A DNA stretch of 64,000 nt, from NCBI GenBank assembly GCA_037954235.1, contig JBBMOA010000020.1, positions 18,206,177 to 18,270,176 on the forward strand, in the 5' to 3' direction. Source of the stretch: Aulostomus chinensis. Taxonomy: Eukaryota > Chordata > Actinopteri > Syngnathiformes > Aulostomidae. Position 1 is the first letter of the stretch, and each line of letters opens with the position of its first letter. Below, piece after piece: positions 13,701 to 25,787 of the stretch. The translations under genes and the position numbers were made by a program. The notes beneath the pieces are model-generated. The model was given only the letters and a program-made list of their open reading frames with translations. It did no database searches and was not told the DNA's origin.

Positions 13701-16700
13701 TATATTTATAGTGGACAACATAACCCAGACCCTAACTCTCAACCTCAATTTACACCTTGAATACCAAGATACACAAATTAAATTGTATGAATTGGCAGGA
13801 TTAATCACCTCTAACTTTCACACTTTATTCTGATTCTGGAAAAAAATTGATTCAAGTCTGATTTATTGTTATATGTTTAAACATATTTTGGATGTTTTTA
13901 AGTAAGTTTGGGTTGTGAAAGCACTTGAAAAGAAAAAGAAAAAGAAAAATGCACCCTTATTAAGTCCATTTTGTCCTCCTGGTTTTGTATAGATATTTTC
14001 TTACAAATACATACAAATTTCAGGCTGACAAAACCACACAAGTACATGCATCGCGCAACCAAAGAGACATGGGGAAACATGCATAGACAGACAAATTCAG
14101 AGAAACACAGCACACTGGAGACACATAAGCCAACATCTCAGTAAGCAAAAGCATGCTGGGATTGTTTGGGAGGGGGAATCCCACTCGGCTGAAATCTCTC
14201 TTTTCCCTCTTTCTCTTACTCTTTTATGATTCTGGAGTAATTTATCCCTCAGAGAGAGACAGAGACAGACAGACAGACATACAGAGAGCGAGAGACAGCG
14301 GGGAAAAGGGAGAGAGAGAGAGAGTCCCACATTTGGCTCTACACTTTGATTTAGCGAAGCAAATTTAATTTTGTTTGCTTTATGCAAAAAAGTGGCGTCG
14401 GCCTCGACTTGTGTTGATTTCCACTGGAGGCAGAAACATCGCTAATGGGAGCTAGCGCCGCATTCGCCACAGCTACAGGGCTACGACACTAACTGAATTA
14501 GCCTCATGCATATATTTAATACAGACCTGCTGCACAAATTAGCCTACTGGTATGTAGCCTAGCACCTCTCCAGTGAGGCTCTGAGATCTGAGCTGCAAAT
14601 TAATTGGCTAGGTTGCCTCCAAGAGCAGCTCCTCTGTTTTTCCTCCGCCCTAAATTATGCTTTCCAATTGCTGAAACACATTTGATATGCATGGAAAAGG
14701 CGTGTAAAGCAGTGTTCCCCTCACAAAAGCAGCGTCTGCTTTCGATCCTTCATTTTTGTGCATCTGCCACTCGTGTAATGAGATGAAGGGTTATATCACT
14801 GTACGCGTGTAATTGTCAATCATATAGCCTTGACTGTTTATTTCAGCTTGATGTATTTGTGTCGTTTCAGTTCCATAAACTGGGAAGGCACTCAAATGAT
14901 TTAGTGCAAATTGTATCCCATGGTAACAAGACAGGAAATAATGAGGGACACTATGGATTTTAAACTCTGTCACTCCTCCGTAATGATAAATTCTGAGACG
15001 GGAGCGCATTGATAACAAAGAAAGATCCTCTGTTGGTGCATTAGAGACAGGAAACAAGTAAAACAACAAGACAGAGATTAGTTTGATTACCACACTGAGA
15101 GCAACCATTATTGCTCCCTAAGGTCTCTCCTCTATCCATCTTGGTTCGATCCTTGGTCGTACGTTTTGGCTCCGTTTCCAAACGGGATCTTTAAAGGTAG
15201 CAGGGCTTTAAGTTTTGCTCCATCAACATCCAGTTAGTTGTTTGACCTTGGGAAAGGTTAAAGACACTTTTGGTTATTACTTACAGGAAATAGTTTCAGT
15301 TCGCACCTTTCTTAACCATTCTAAGTTGAATTTCATTTCTTTGCGTCTGCAGGTGCTACACGCTGTGGCGCTTCAGATCTGTATGTTTGGAGGCTTTTTT
15401 TTCAAAAGTAAGAGGTGCATTGAATAAGTCTCTCTCTCTGCCCTCCCCCTCTACATGGAGGAGAGGTGGCAGGACAGCTGGGGTCCTATGGTCAAGTAGC
15501 AGAAAAGCAAGCCAAGTGTGGTTGATGTTCGAAGTAAATAATGGCTCTGTTTTACTCATAGCAATCTCATAATGAGGTGAAATGTACTGTTTGGTTGCCA
15601 TGAAAAAACTATTAGAAAAAAGATGCTTTTGAAAAGTAATCTAATGGTAACAATGTGTTTATAACATATTTAATGTATGTGCACACAAATATACTTCATC
15701 AAGAATGAATTTGGCCAAATGTTTGTATTGGTGCAGTTAATCCTGGGGCAATAAATATTCATGGCTTTTTTTCTCCATGAGGCACTGATTCTACCTTTTT
15801 GCAGATGCATATCATTATTATTATTGTTATTATATCAGAGATGCATATTGTTGTTCTAAAGCAGTTTATTGCAGAAGAAAACAAAAGCACAAAACTGTAT
15901 TTTTTAAGTAAAAATTGTACTGAAATGATACAGTTTCCTCACGCTTGTTACCAAGAGGGATTTGAGTCCTGGCCATCTCCTCTGTGCTCCCTCCACCATC
16001 AGAAGTCCTGTTTGTTGGGAGTTAATACTGGCACCAGCGCTCAGCAGCAGTGGTAGAGCTGAATCATGTGAGTTCAAGAAGTGTGGAAAGCAACACAGCT
16101 TCACACGGGCTCAGACCACACGATTAACAGAAAAACCCTTTCCTCCTCTTTTTCCCACTCCTCCTCCTCTTAACCTCCATCCCTCTCCTGAGTCCATTCA
16201 TCTCTAAAACAGGAGAGCTCACCTTCGGCCCTCTGCAGTGGTTTGTAAGTGACCAATTTACTAACTAGTGTTTGCACCTGTGGCTTCAGCAGCGTGGCCA
16301 AATCATCACTCCAGTATGTTGAAGGGTGATGTTTTCCACATAAACACTTTAGTCATGAGGAATGCACCGAACGTGGTGAGTTGTTTGTTTGGAAAAATGT
16401 GTGATTTAGAATTGGCATCTGAGTGAAAGGCACAGAGCACACGCTTTTAGTTTTTGGAGGATCGGTTTCTAGGGCTTTGGATAGGTGTAAGGTTTTTATC
16501 ATTATGTCTCAGGTCCAGGTTTTAGTGTGTAAACAATTCAGACAGAAATATAGAAAAACTAAAGAAAAAATACAGTACTTTGACCATACTTTGTCCATTA
16601 AATATAATCTATCGTAGGGTTGGATTTTGAACATACTGTCATGGCACCAACCAAATCTCTTTCAGAGTGAAGGTGTCAGGTACTGTTATCCAAACATTTA

Positions 16701-16970
16701 TTTACATGCATAAATTGTGATAGCTGACATGAAATTTATGTCCGTAACATTTCATCGCACTTTTTCCACTCCTAACTAGAAGATACCAGTATGATGTGTG
16801 TGTACATGCTAGCAGCCACTTAGCTCAGCATAAACAGCAGAAACAGGACGTTTACAAACTCCCACCAACAGTACCAATAAATCTCACTAAATTATGTGTT
16901 CTGGCTTTTCTCATTCACTGTTCCCATTCGTACCTCTGAAAAAACATCCAACATTTTGAATACAAACCAG
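13700..16970. other. Intergenic DNA with a candidate conserved noncoding block
   Basis: No coding frame was recognised. About 14340-15120 is free of microsatellites and rich in homeodomain-like cores (for example TTAATTGG near 14600 and GTAATTGTCAATCA near 14811), the texture expected of a developmental enhancer. A fragment at about 16775-16860 resembles an abundant teleost repeat with the core AGCAGCC..TTAGCT.AGCATAAA (see 33628-34220). Conservation was not tested, so the regulatory reading is an inference. Confidence 0.4.
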
Positions 16971-16975
16971 GAAAT

Positions 16976-17560
16976 CATAATAATCATTCATTTTATTTAG
17001 TGGCGCCTTTCATGACTCTCAAGATCACCTTACAAAGCAAAAATACATTCAAACAAGTGCATACAGTCATATGTTCATATAGACACAAGCAATAAGAATA
17101 AACATAAACAATCAAAGACAGTAGGCGAGGTGGAACAGGTGGGTTTGGAGCCTGGATTTAAAAAGTGCCACTGTTTCTGTGTTGGGGGGGGGGGGGGATT
17201 CCAGAGTCAGGGGGCAGAGTGACGGAAAGCTCTGCCTCCCATGTAGTGAGGCAAACAGAGAGGACAACGAGGATGACGGTTGAAGATGATCTGAGGGTGG
17301 GGAGTGGGTCAGAGAGGTACGGGGGGCCAATTTGTGGATGGTCTTGTATGTTAAAAGAAGGATCTTGTCTTGGATGGGGTGAGTAATGGGGAGCCAGTGT
17401 AGCTGTTGTAAGACAGGGGAGATGTGACAGAATGATGAGGGCGGCAGAGTTCTGAACCAGCTGAGGTTTGTAGAGTGACTTCTGAGGGAGACCAAACAGA
17501 CAGTTGTCAAGCCCAGAAGTGACTAGACTATCGACCAAAATAGCAGTAGTGTGTGGGGTG
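16976..17560 (-). mobile_element. Decayed LINE 3' end (L2-like reverse transcriptase C-terminus)
   Basis: Read on the minus strand, 17112-17510 encodes a stretch ending the coding region of a fish non-LTR retrotransposon. It has the pattern of HISPVLQQLHWLPI followed by KILLLTYKTIHKLAP and, at the end, a TVALFKSRLQTHLF-like motif, which is characteristic of L2-type elements. An overlapping frame (17158-17538) carries the adjoining upstream part (LVQNSAA), so the copy is frameshifted and dead. A poly-C/poly-G run at 17184-17197 interrupts it. The 3' tail probably ends near 16976, where ATT/AAT-type repeats occur. Assignment to the L2 clade is from memory of the family pattern, not a search. 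Confidence 0.7.
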
Positions 17561-18105
17561 AGGGAGGCGCAGGGACCATTGATACTGTGAAGGTGAAAGC
17601 AGGTAACATCACGAGCCAGGAAAGGGATGTTGAAAGATTTGCATTTTTTTTTCTGGTGTTTTTAGACAGATATTTTTATCCGTTTTGAGTAATTATTTAA
17701 ATTTCAACCTTTCAACCAAAACATCTTAAAAGATGTAATTTTCCAGTCAGAATAAGAAAGACGTACAGCATTTAGTCTGAGCTTCTTGCTGCCAGGGATT
17801 TGCAAAAGGTGCACTGGTCTCGTGTGTTGGGTCATGTCTTGTGTCGATTTTTGTAGGGTTACGCATGAAAAATTGTCCATACATAGGATTTCACACATAG
17901 GATAGCATACAACTTCTTCATCAGATTCTGTGGACAAGTTAAATGACAAGTTGCATTTTGTTCATTTGCCCCTGAAAAATTGTGAAAGTGCGGTTTTATG
18001 CCTGGCTAGCTGTCTCTAGTCTTTGGGCTAAGCTAAGGTAAACAGGTGTAGCGGTGTCACTACATAGTCATAATCATCAAATGTGTTTCAATTCCTAACG
18101 TGATA

Positions 18106-18145
<40 letters not shown>

Positions 18146-19317
18146 TGTGTACACTGCTGATTAGAGGAAACGGAAAGCCATTGAAGAAAGAGGCATAAAT
18201 CTCTCCTGGAAGAATTAGCTGATCAGAATATAGACGTGCAACTGTTTCTCTTGCTCTCATCTGTCCATAGCTACATTGATTTGTATCGGTAACTGATATG
18301 GAGACCTGTGTTGTAAGATCAATCTGAGGGGTTGTGTCTGTCCTCCATTAGAGTGTGAAACAGTCAGTCATGCGTCTCTGCGTGCAAGTCTCTCTCTCTC
18401 TCTTTCTCTCTTGCTCCACTATTGCTTTGAGGAGGGAGTGAAAGTCTGGCCATAGCTGAGGGAGTATGACATGGATATAAAACTGCTGCGTACTACACAA
18501 GTTCAAGTTATGAATCATAAGGTGGCCACGCCTTTGAGATGTGCTTCTTTTTGACTGGTGACACCCCAGAATAGTCAGTGCTCCTGCTTCCACTTTCCTG
18601 CCCAGACATAGAATAACAAATTTGATTTTACTTTGATTTCAGCAACACCAGTCAGCGTCTGTACTTCAGCCATAAAAGAACACGAACCGAAGGACAAAAG
18701 AAGTACAATCTCATATTACTGAGGTGAAACATAAAACAGCAGTACCATATTAACATTTACAGTTTATAGTTTACACTAGTTTTAATAGTTTCAAGTACAG
18801 ACACACTTTGACTTTCACACACTTGATAAATTCTGTGCCAGTAAGAAGTCGATCGCATTTACGGGCTGCTCTTTTTCCACTCTAAAAATGTCATTTATTT
18901 TCAACACAACTATTTGGCAACCTGAAGAACCACTACCCCCAAGCATATCCTGCTTTATCATCTATTTTATTCTAAATGGGGCCATAATTTACAAAATAAT
19001 CATCATGCTGTTTTGAAGAAGACTTGTTACTATTGATTGAGACAATTCAGTTGTATAAATATGAGAAAATGACCAGAACCTCCGAACACCACATTGTTAT
19101 GTAGAGACATATCTTAAAACAAAGCTTACAGAAAATCAATCACAAAAAACAATACTGTTTAAAAGTTTAGAAAAGTTGATTTTGTCATTTTTACTAAACA
19201 GTGTCTTTAAATTACACTTTGATGTGTCACATCCTGTGCCACAGTCAAATCATCTCCTCAGAGGTTTCCCCAGATTTAGACTGTAACAAATCAAGCGAGG
19301 AGGGTCACCTACTAAAG
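17560..19317. other. Intergenic DNA with one repeat fragment
   Basis: No gene was recognised. At about 18005-18050 a short fragment contains GGCTAGCTGTCTCTAG and TTGGGCTAAGCTAAG, matching on the minus strand the common teleost repeat also seen at 33628-34220. A (GT)n tract lies at 18110-18150 and a CT-rich stretch at 18390-18415. The rest is AT-rich unique-looking sequence. Confidence 0.5.
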
Positions 19318-19672
19318 GTCATCTCCATCCATCCATTTTCTACTGCTTATCCTGTTAATGGGGGGGGGGGGGGGATGGAGCCTATCCCAGCAGCCTTCGG
19401 GTGAGGTTCACCCTTGACAGTTCGCCAGTCCATCACAGGGCCAACACATAGAGACAGACAACCATTCACACTCACAGTCACACCTACGGTCAATTTAGAG
19501 TATCAATCAGCCTCGTCCCCTCTTGATGTCTTTGGACTGTGGGAGGAAGCTGGAGTACCAGAGAGAACCCACACAGGAACAGGGAGAACATGCAGACTCA
19601 CACAGAAAGATCCTGTGCTTGAGCTGGGGCTCAAACCCGTACAGTGCTAACCACTGCACAACTATACACTCT
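19318..19672 (+). repeat. Teleost interspersed repeat (CATCCATCCATTTTCTAC family)
   Basis: The segment begins with CATCCATCCATTTTCTACTG, then a G run (19360-19373), GGAGCCTATCCCAGCAG, a stretch with CGCCAGTCCATCACAGG, ACAACCATTCACACTCACAG, TTTGGACTGTGGGAGGA, GAGAACCCACACAGGAACAG, GGGAGAACATGCAGACTC and an end like GTGCTAACCACTGCAC. That order is the signature of one of the most abundant interspersed repeats in fish genomes, seen here as a nearly full but diverged copy. Its class (non-autonomous DNA element or retroelement-derived) is not asserted. Short open frames over it are not genes. Confidence 0.85.
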
Positions 19673-21393
19673 TTTTGCAACCACAGCTGTCACCCCCTGC
19701 TGGTGGGTTGAAAGAATGCAGGCGTAAGGCACGTCTGCATTGGCCTCACTTATTAGACTGTGACTCTTTGTCTATTCAAGCTGTAACTATGATCAAATCT
19801 CCCTCGGTTTTTTTTTTGTTTTTGTTTTTTTATGATTTCATTGATATCAAAGAGAGAATATAAAAAAAAACCCTGCTTACCATTTCTTCCAGCAAGATGA
19901 AAATATGAATGCAACCCATAGTTAAAGTCATGGCATACATAGGTGGTGATAAATCGTGTTATTCTTTCATGTAGCTTTTACATCGACTGTGATTTTATTT
20001 CCACGTATTTATGATCTAGTTTGAACTTTCTATTATACACTGTTTGATTTTAATATTTTCTTACTGTATTTTGTAAGGTGAACTTCAGTGCTTTGAAATA
20101 AAATTCATGATTATTATTTGTAAAGCCAGTCAAAAAAATCCCCCAAAAAACAAACATTTTTTTCACTCGACATTAGAAATTATTGTGTTTGTCAAACTAA
20201 AGCCGTAACTTTAAAGTACAGGTGAACGCATTAAAAGTACGTCTGAAATTGTGTCAGGAATCAGTTACTCAGGGATGTGTTTGCTTCACTCAACCCCTAA
20301 TCCACATAGGTTTTTAAACCAGAAGTTGAGCAGTGAAGAACAAGGGGGGGGGGGGGGTGTTCATGGAACTAACGGCGAAAACATTACATTTCTAGACAGA
20401 GAAACAAACTGAACTCCAATTAAGTGACCTAATTGAGCTGTAACCATATCCCGACTGCAAATGTGCTTGTAAGCTCTTTTATGCTTTCATGAACATCACT
20501 CAAACCCGTGTCTAAGGGCTGGTCCTGCCCTCTGCTCTTCCCCATCAATGAGCCCAAATTTACTGCTTCAATCTTGGAACTCGACAGCCTGTATGTCCTG
20601 GTATATATGAGCGGATATGTCGCCACTGAAGGCCTACAGCTCTCATTCATATCGACTCTACTCGCATGGCAACCCATAGTGTGTCCATTTGCATGGATAG
20701 CTGCAGATTTATCTGTGCTATAGGCCACAGTGCAGACTTGTGTATGGACATGTATGGAGATTTACTCCTGTTTTAACCCTAGGGTTAGTCATCAGTATTG
20801 ATTGGAACAAACTTAGCCCGATTTTAATCCCTGCTTGGTCCGAGACTATCGATCAGGGCGCTGAGCTTTCAAGTGGGTTTAATGACCTACCTGCCCCTCC
20901 TCCCAGCCCTCAATCCCCTGTCTCTGGTGCCCTCCTTTCCTACTTGAAACGGAAAGAGATGTTTGTTATTACATCCAAAAGCAGAAGTGACAGAAGGTGT
21001 TCAGCCTTACCAACCCCGCCTCCATCCAACGCCAACCCATTACCGTAGGATGTGACAGAAAGCTGCCGGTGAAATATGACTGCACTCATGCTTCTCCCGT
21101 CTACAGTTTTTGTAGGACATTATAAAGCTGGGGATGAGATGAATCTGAGCACCTCGACAGCAATGTCACGGTAAAAATACCTGCTGGTGATTCATGACCA
21201 CTCACCTAGAGGTAGGAGCGCCCCTTTATGTCTTTATGGGTTCTCTGAAGACAGTTATATGGGACAACATGGGACATCTTATAGGAGCTCGGTGCCGTGG
21301 GACTAGGGGAGTGAATTTATTGTTGCACAGAATGGTTGCCACTCTGATTGGTCCCACACAAGAGGGACAGAAATGGACAACATGGGCCTTTAC
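19673..21393. other. Intergenic DNA with a perfect POU octamer
   Basis: No gene was recognised. A G run lies at 20344-20357. The block 20400-20760 is free of simple repeats and contains AATTAAGTGACCTAATTGAG and a perfect octamer ATTTGCAT at 20687-20694 (reported as a finding). Open frames in this block are short and unlike known proteins. Confidence 0.45.
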
Positions 21394-21461
<68 letters not shown>

Positions 21462-21995
21462 GAACTCATTACACAGTGAGGACCAGAACATGTTTTTAAA
21501 CCAACAGCATGATGACATTTTTGGAAAAGGTGAGGAAATTTTTAAATGGCCCTCACAAGTGATTCACGGGGCAGTTTGACGTTGAAGACTTAGTCTTAGG
21601 TTGAGGTTTAGGGTCATGCAGTTATCTGTGGTGGTTAAGACTAGGGTAAGGGGCTAGAGAATGTATTATGTCACTGAAGGACCTCACGAAGATGTATCTG
21701 TACTTGTTTAACTTCTTTATGTAACTTCTTTATGAGGACCAATTTGACTTTTAAACCTGCTTAGTGAGGACATTTTGGATAAGAGAGAGAAGAGAGAGAG
21801 GGAGAACATTTTTGTTGTTTCTCGCCTTTGTGTCACCTTTAAATGGCAGTTTGGGAGTTAAGACTTGATTTTTGGGTTAATATTAGGGTTAGTTTTAGGT
21901 TCAGGTTAGGCTAAGGGTTGGGTTTAATCTGTAGCAGGGGGCTATGGGGCATTATATCACTGAATGTCCTCAGTAAGATAGCTGTGCAAATGTGT
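21394..21995. repeat. (GT)n tract followed by two diverged copies of a fish repeat
   Basis: (GT)n covers 21395-21457. Then two related units follow, about 21465-21710 and 21735-21985. Each runs from a GTGAGGAC/TTAGTGAGGACATTTT-like start, through GGTTAGGGTT-like G/T-rich text, to an end where TATGTCACTGAAGGACCTCA matches TATATCACTGAATGTCCTCA, followed by AAGAT. The second unit also ends at a GT tract (21990-22040). This association of GTCCTCA-type repeats with GT microsatellites is common in teleosts. The TTAGGG-like words are part of the repeat, not telomeric arrays. Confidence 0.6.
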
Positions 21996-21999
21996 GTGT

Positions 22000-22884
22000 G
22001 TGTGAGTGTGTGTGTGTGTATGTATGTGTGTGTATGCGCATGGTTGGGTGGGTGGATGTGTACGTGTGAGCGTGTCAGGGATGTGCTCGGTGTTTCTCCT
22101 CCATTTGTCCTCCCAGAGGCAGATCAAGCGAATGGGAAATAAATTGGAGAAAGAGAATAAATCAATGCTAAACTGAGCAACATTGAGACCTTCTAACCCT
22201 GTCACTGTCGTACACACACACTCACACAAATACACACACACACACACACACACATACACACTCACAATATGAAGCATGTCCAGGGAAAATGGTTATTCCA
22301 CACAAACCATGTATACACAAACGAAAAAAGCTAGAAAAAAGATGGCAGCGAGGGACAAAACACATGTACAGTAGGTTTATGCACCATCAGACACACAAAC
22401 ACATACACACACACTACCTCTCTCTCTCTTCTACAGATTCTAACACACACATCTTATTGGAAGAAATCGATGAGTGCGAGGATACAGGCAGGATGTGTTT
22501 TCCGACTGCAGCACCAAAACATCCTGACATCTCTCTGCAGTTGTAACCGGCCGATTCTGCACTGTACAGTGTGGAGGCTTCACAGATGGAGCCAAACACC
22601 GTTGGTCGGGGGCAGAGAGAGTGTATAGATTGGGATTATGGGGGGGGGGGGGGGGGGCACCAGGGAACGGCTCTTCAGTGTGTTTTCTATTCAACCTAAG
22701 TCCTCTAAGACCTCCTCATCTCTTCTGAGAGCAGCAAGCTGAGATCTGATCTAATGCCGAGTGCCACATGTGAGTGTGTGAGTGTGAGGGAGAGACAGAG
22801 AGAGAGAGACAGAGAGACAGAGAGAGAGAGAGATGCAACACTTTGATGAGAGCCTACTGGGGTTGTGTGTGGATAATGAGCAAC

Positions 22885-22937
<53 letters not shown>

Positions 22938-24730
22938 TACACGTTTAAGGGTAATGAAGGAGTCTATATATTTCTGTGTGTGTGAGTGTACGTGCCCCAT
23001 GTCTGTGCACTCTCCCTCATCCCTGAAGGGTTGTTTGGAGTATTCGGTGCAGGTTGTGCTTCGGGGGGAGGTGAGTTCGCTGGGTTTGCATTCAGATGTA
23101 ATTAGCACCGACAATGGCCTGGTTAAAGCTGGAATCCTCCAAGCCCCCTCTCTCTTTGATTGTGTGGGCCAGCTGTGGAGGAATGGCCATTATCTCCCTG
23201 TGTCCGACAGCATAAAGAAGCCCCCCTGCTCCAGTTACTCCTGCGTTTGAGTTCCCACAGGGGGAGGGACATGGGCCGGTCACACACTGCTCTGCAGAAA
23301 GTGAAAGCCCCAGAAATGTCTTCACCTCACTCTTAAACTAGCTTTCCACTTTTTGAAAAGTGTGGACAATTTAAGAGGTGTATATGGTGTGTGTTTGTGC
23401 GTGTGTTTATTTATTTTGCACCGTGTGTGTTCATTCCCATCTCATATAGAGAGTTCCTCCAGCGCACAGGGACACTTAGGCCCATTAGACTTGCAGAGAA
23501 ATTGAATCTTTTCTGCATCGGGGCCATATAATTACTGTTAATTTAAGGCTCAGATTCTCCATCATTAACTCTCACTCTTGAATACAGAACAAGCGACAGG
23601 GAAACGGAGACAGTATGTATGTGTAACCACTCTGTTGACAACATAGCCAGCCCGTCGACTGAATTAACAGCGACCTCTCAGTCTTGTAAGAACAGGATTC
23701 GCATCGTTTATGCGTTATTAAGTCCTGTAATTGGGCAGCCAGTAGTTTGCATATTAGTCTATTAGGGTAATATGTTTTGCCTCTCTCAACACACGGCCTG
23801 CACGAGCCCCTGGTGACACATTTGGTAATTCTCAGAATGACTCTAATCATAAACCAGTGTTCTTTTGATCCCCATAATTCAGTGTGCATCAGTTTTCACA
23901 CCCTCAGCTTGATTAGATTTGAAATATTTATTGATTAACCTATCACTTCCTACGTGCAATTTTATGATCTTCGATTTGCGTTGTGATGGGTGCGGCCATA
24001 ACTTTAAATGTCCTAAATATTTATTTCATTTTGAATGCCCCGTGATGGAGTACAATGCCTCTGAGTCTGAAATTTTTTTTGTCCTTTGAGGTTGATTTAA
24101 CCTCTTAATAGCTGAAACATTCTGTGTCCCACTTTGAGCCAATAAAATCACATTTCCCAAATACCAGTAGTTACCAAAGTAGGTCCAAGGACCCCCCAGG
24201 GGTCTGAGGAGGGGGGGGGGGGGTTTCATGGGGACTTTGGAAGAATGAGGATTAGTTTAATATCATTTTATGCATTTACAGATTGGACCAGCAGATAATA
24301 AACCATGTGCTTGATCAGGATTCAAAAACCAACCAACCATATTTATTTTCTCGCAGACAAGAGATGCTGAGTGTGTTTTTACCACCTTAGAGAACATTTC
24401 CAAAAGGTATTTACCGAGTCAAAATAACTGCATTTAACATATCATCAATCATAATAATAACAATAACAAAAGTCATTGTCAGTTATAGTCCTCCGTGTAT
24501 AAATGAGATAAGATTATAGAATAATCTGGATTTTAATGTTGCAGCTAATTCCAGCCGGCCCACTACTGCTGGATGACATCATTACATCATATTTTTAGAG
24601 GGCAAGAATAAAACATCTTGCACAGTAGAAACCACACCTGACAAATTAAAGTTGCACCTTCCCATTTTATGCAAAAATTAATGGACGATAAATTAAAGAT
24701 ACATCTGTCCTTATCTATCTTGAAATTCTA
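22000..24730. other. Intergenic DNA with a candidate conserved noncoding block
   Basis: (GT)n and (CA)n tracts lie at 21990-22034, 22228-22264 and 22890-22935, and G runs at 22640-22657 and 24211-24223. No gene was recognised. From about 23430 to 23990 the sequence is free of simple repeats and rich in TAATTA, TTAATTTAAG, GTAATTGGG and GTTTGCATATTAG-type words. About 23085-23240 has the same unique texture. These blocks lie 2-3 kb upstream of pou3f2 and are candidates for its regulatory DNA; that is inference. Confidence 0.4.
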
Positions 24731-24734
24731 GGCC

Positions 24735-24738
<4 letters not shown>

Positions 24739-24803
<65 letters not shown>
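24739..24803. repeat. (TA)n microsatellite, about 65 bp
   Basis: An uninterrupted TA tract about 1 kb upstream of the pou3f2 start codon, followed directly by G runs (24805-24830). Perfect TA tracts of this length can extrude as cruciforms and vary in length between individuals. Confidence 0.97.
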
Positions 24804-24806
<3 letters not shown>

Positions 24807-24849
24807 GGGGGGGTGGAGGTGAGGGGGGGGGCTTAGGTTAGTCAGGATG

Positions 24850-25787
24850 TGTGTGAGACCACACCTCGCGTGCCACTGTGGGTACATCCATCCCAAAGTT
24901 TAGCCAACAAGCAGGTGGTAGGGGCCACCGCGGTCCATTCTTGCGGCTCCTCTCTGTGGCCCCGTGCTGCCCTCTCCGCTCGCCCTCCATTATTTGTCCC
25001 GCCGGCCGAGCGCGCGACCCCAATGAGCCCTTTGGAACGGAACGAAAAGAAGAGAAATTGCAGCTGTGACGTGGGCGTTGTTGTTCCATTCAACCGCGTT
25101 CGCCATGGCAACGGAACAGGGGCCCTGGAAGCACGCAGCCCCTCTCCCTCTCTGGACCGCGTCCTGAGGGCAGAGAGGCAGCTGGAAGTCTCTCGCCAAT
25201 GATCACTGCTTTACTGTTTCTGGGCGTAAAAAAAAGTCATAAATAAATGACTGAAAATGAAGCCAAGTAAAAGATAAAGAGGATTCGAAGCGCATTAGTG
25301 CGCTCACATCAATTAAAACGGTAATTATGTGTATTTCATGCAACTTTTACGCGCCGTTCTGACGCACAGCAACCGTAAATCTGACCCACTAACACAGATT
25401 GCGGTTAATAAAGAACTTTTCAGTTCCATTTCATGTGGATCTCATTGGGTCTCTTCTGTGTTTACACTCGGCAGCCTGATTCCCCTCCACTTTGTACTCG
25501 AGCATGCTGCAGGACCGCTAGTATTGTTGGGCAGAGTGATTGGGGGGTTCTGTACAATCTCCCGTGACCAATGAGCGGGGTGCTGTCAGGGGTAACCACA
25601 TCTGTCAACCGTTCTCGGCCAATAAAGAGCGGAGCGAGGCGGACCACAGGTGCGCGCCTCTGCGTCCCCTTGGCACAGCGCCCTGGAGATGCTGGAGAGA
25701 GACGCCTAGCTGCCCCGTGGCGCAAAAGGAGTTACTGTCAAAGGCAGCCTCCTTTTAACTCCAGCTATCACTCTGGCTCCGATAGTT
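24850..25787 (+). promoter_or_regulatory. pou3f2: pou3f2 5' flank and probable promoter
   Basis: The 940 bases before the pou3f2 start codon become GC- and CpG-rich compared with the AT-rich desert upstream. Visible elements include a GCCATGGCAAC near-palindrome at about 25101-25112, a TGACGTGG element near 25068, a CCAAT box in ACCAATGAGCGG (about 25567-25578), and GGCCAATAAAGAGCGG (about 25618-25633), which holds a second CCAAT and an AT-rich TATA-like core. The transcription start cannot be placed exactly; the most likely zone is 25,640-25,760. No upstream coding exon was seen, consistent with the single-exon structure of class III POU genes. Confidence 0.55.

Noticed and set aside
21600..21920. 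TTAGGG-like words suggesting an interstitial telomere
   Set aside because: The words are scattered and belong to two diverged copies of a fish interspersed repeat, not a tandem hexamer array.
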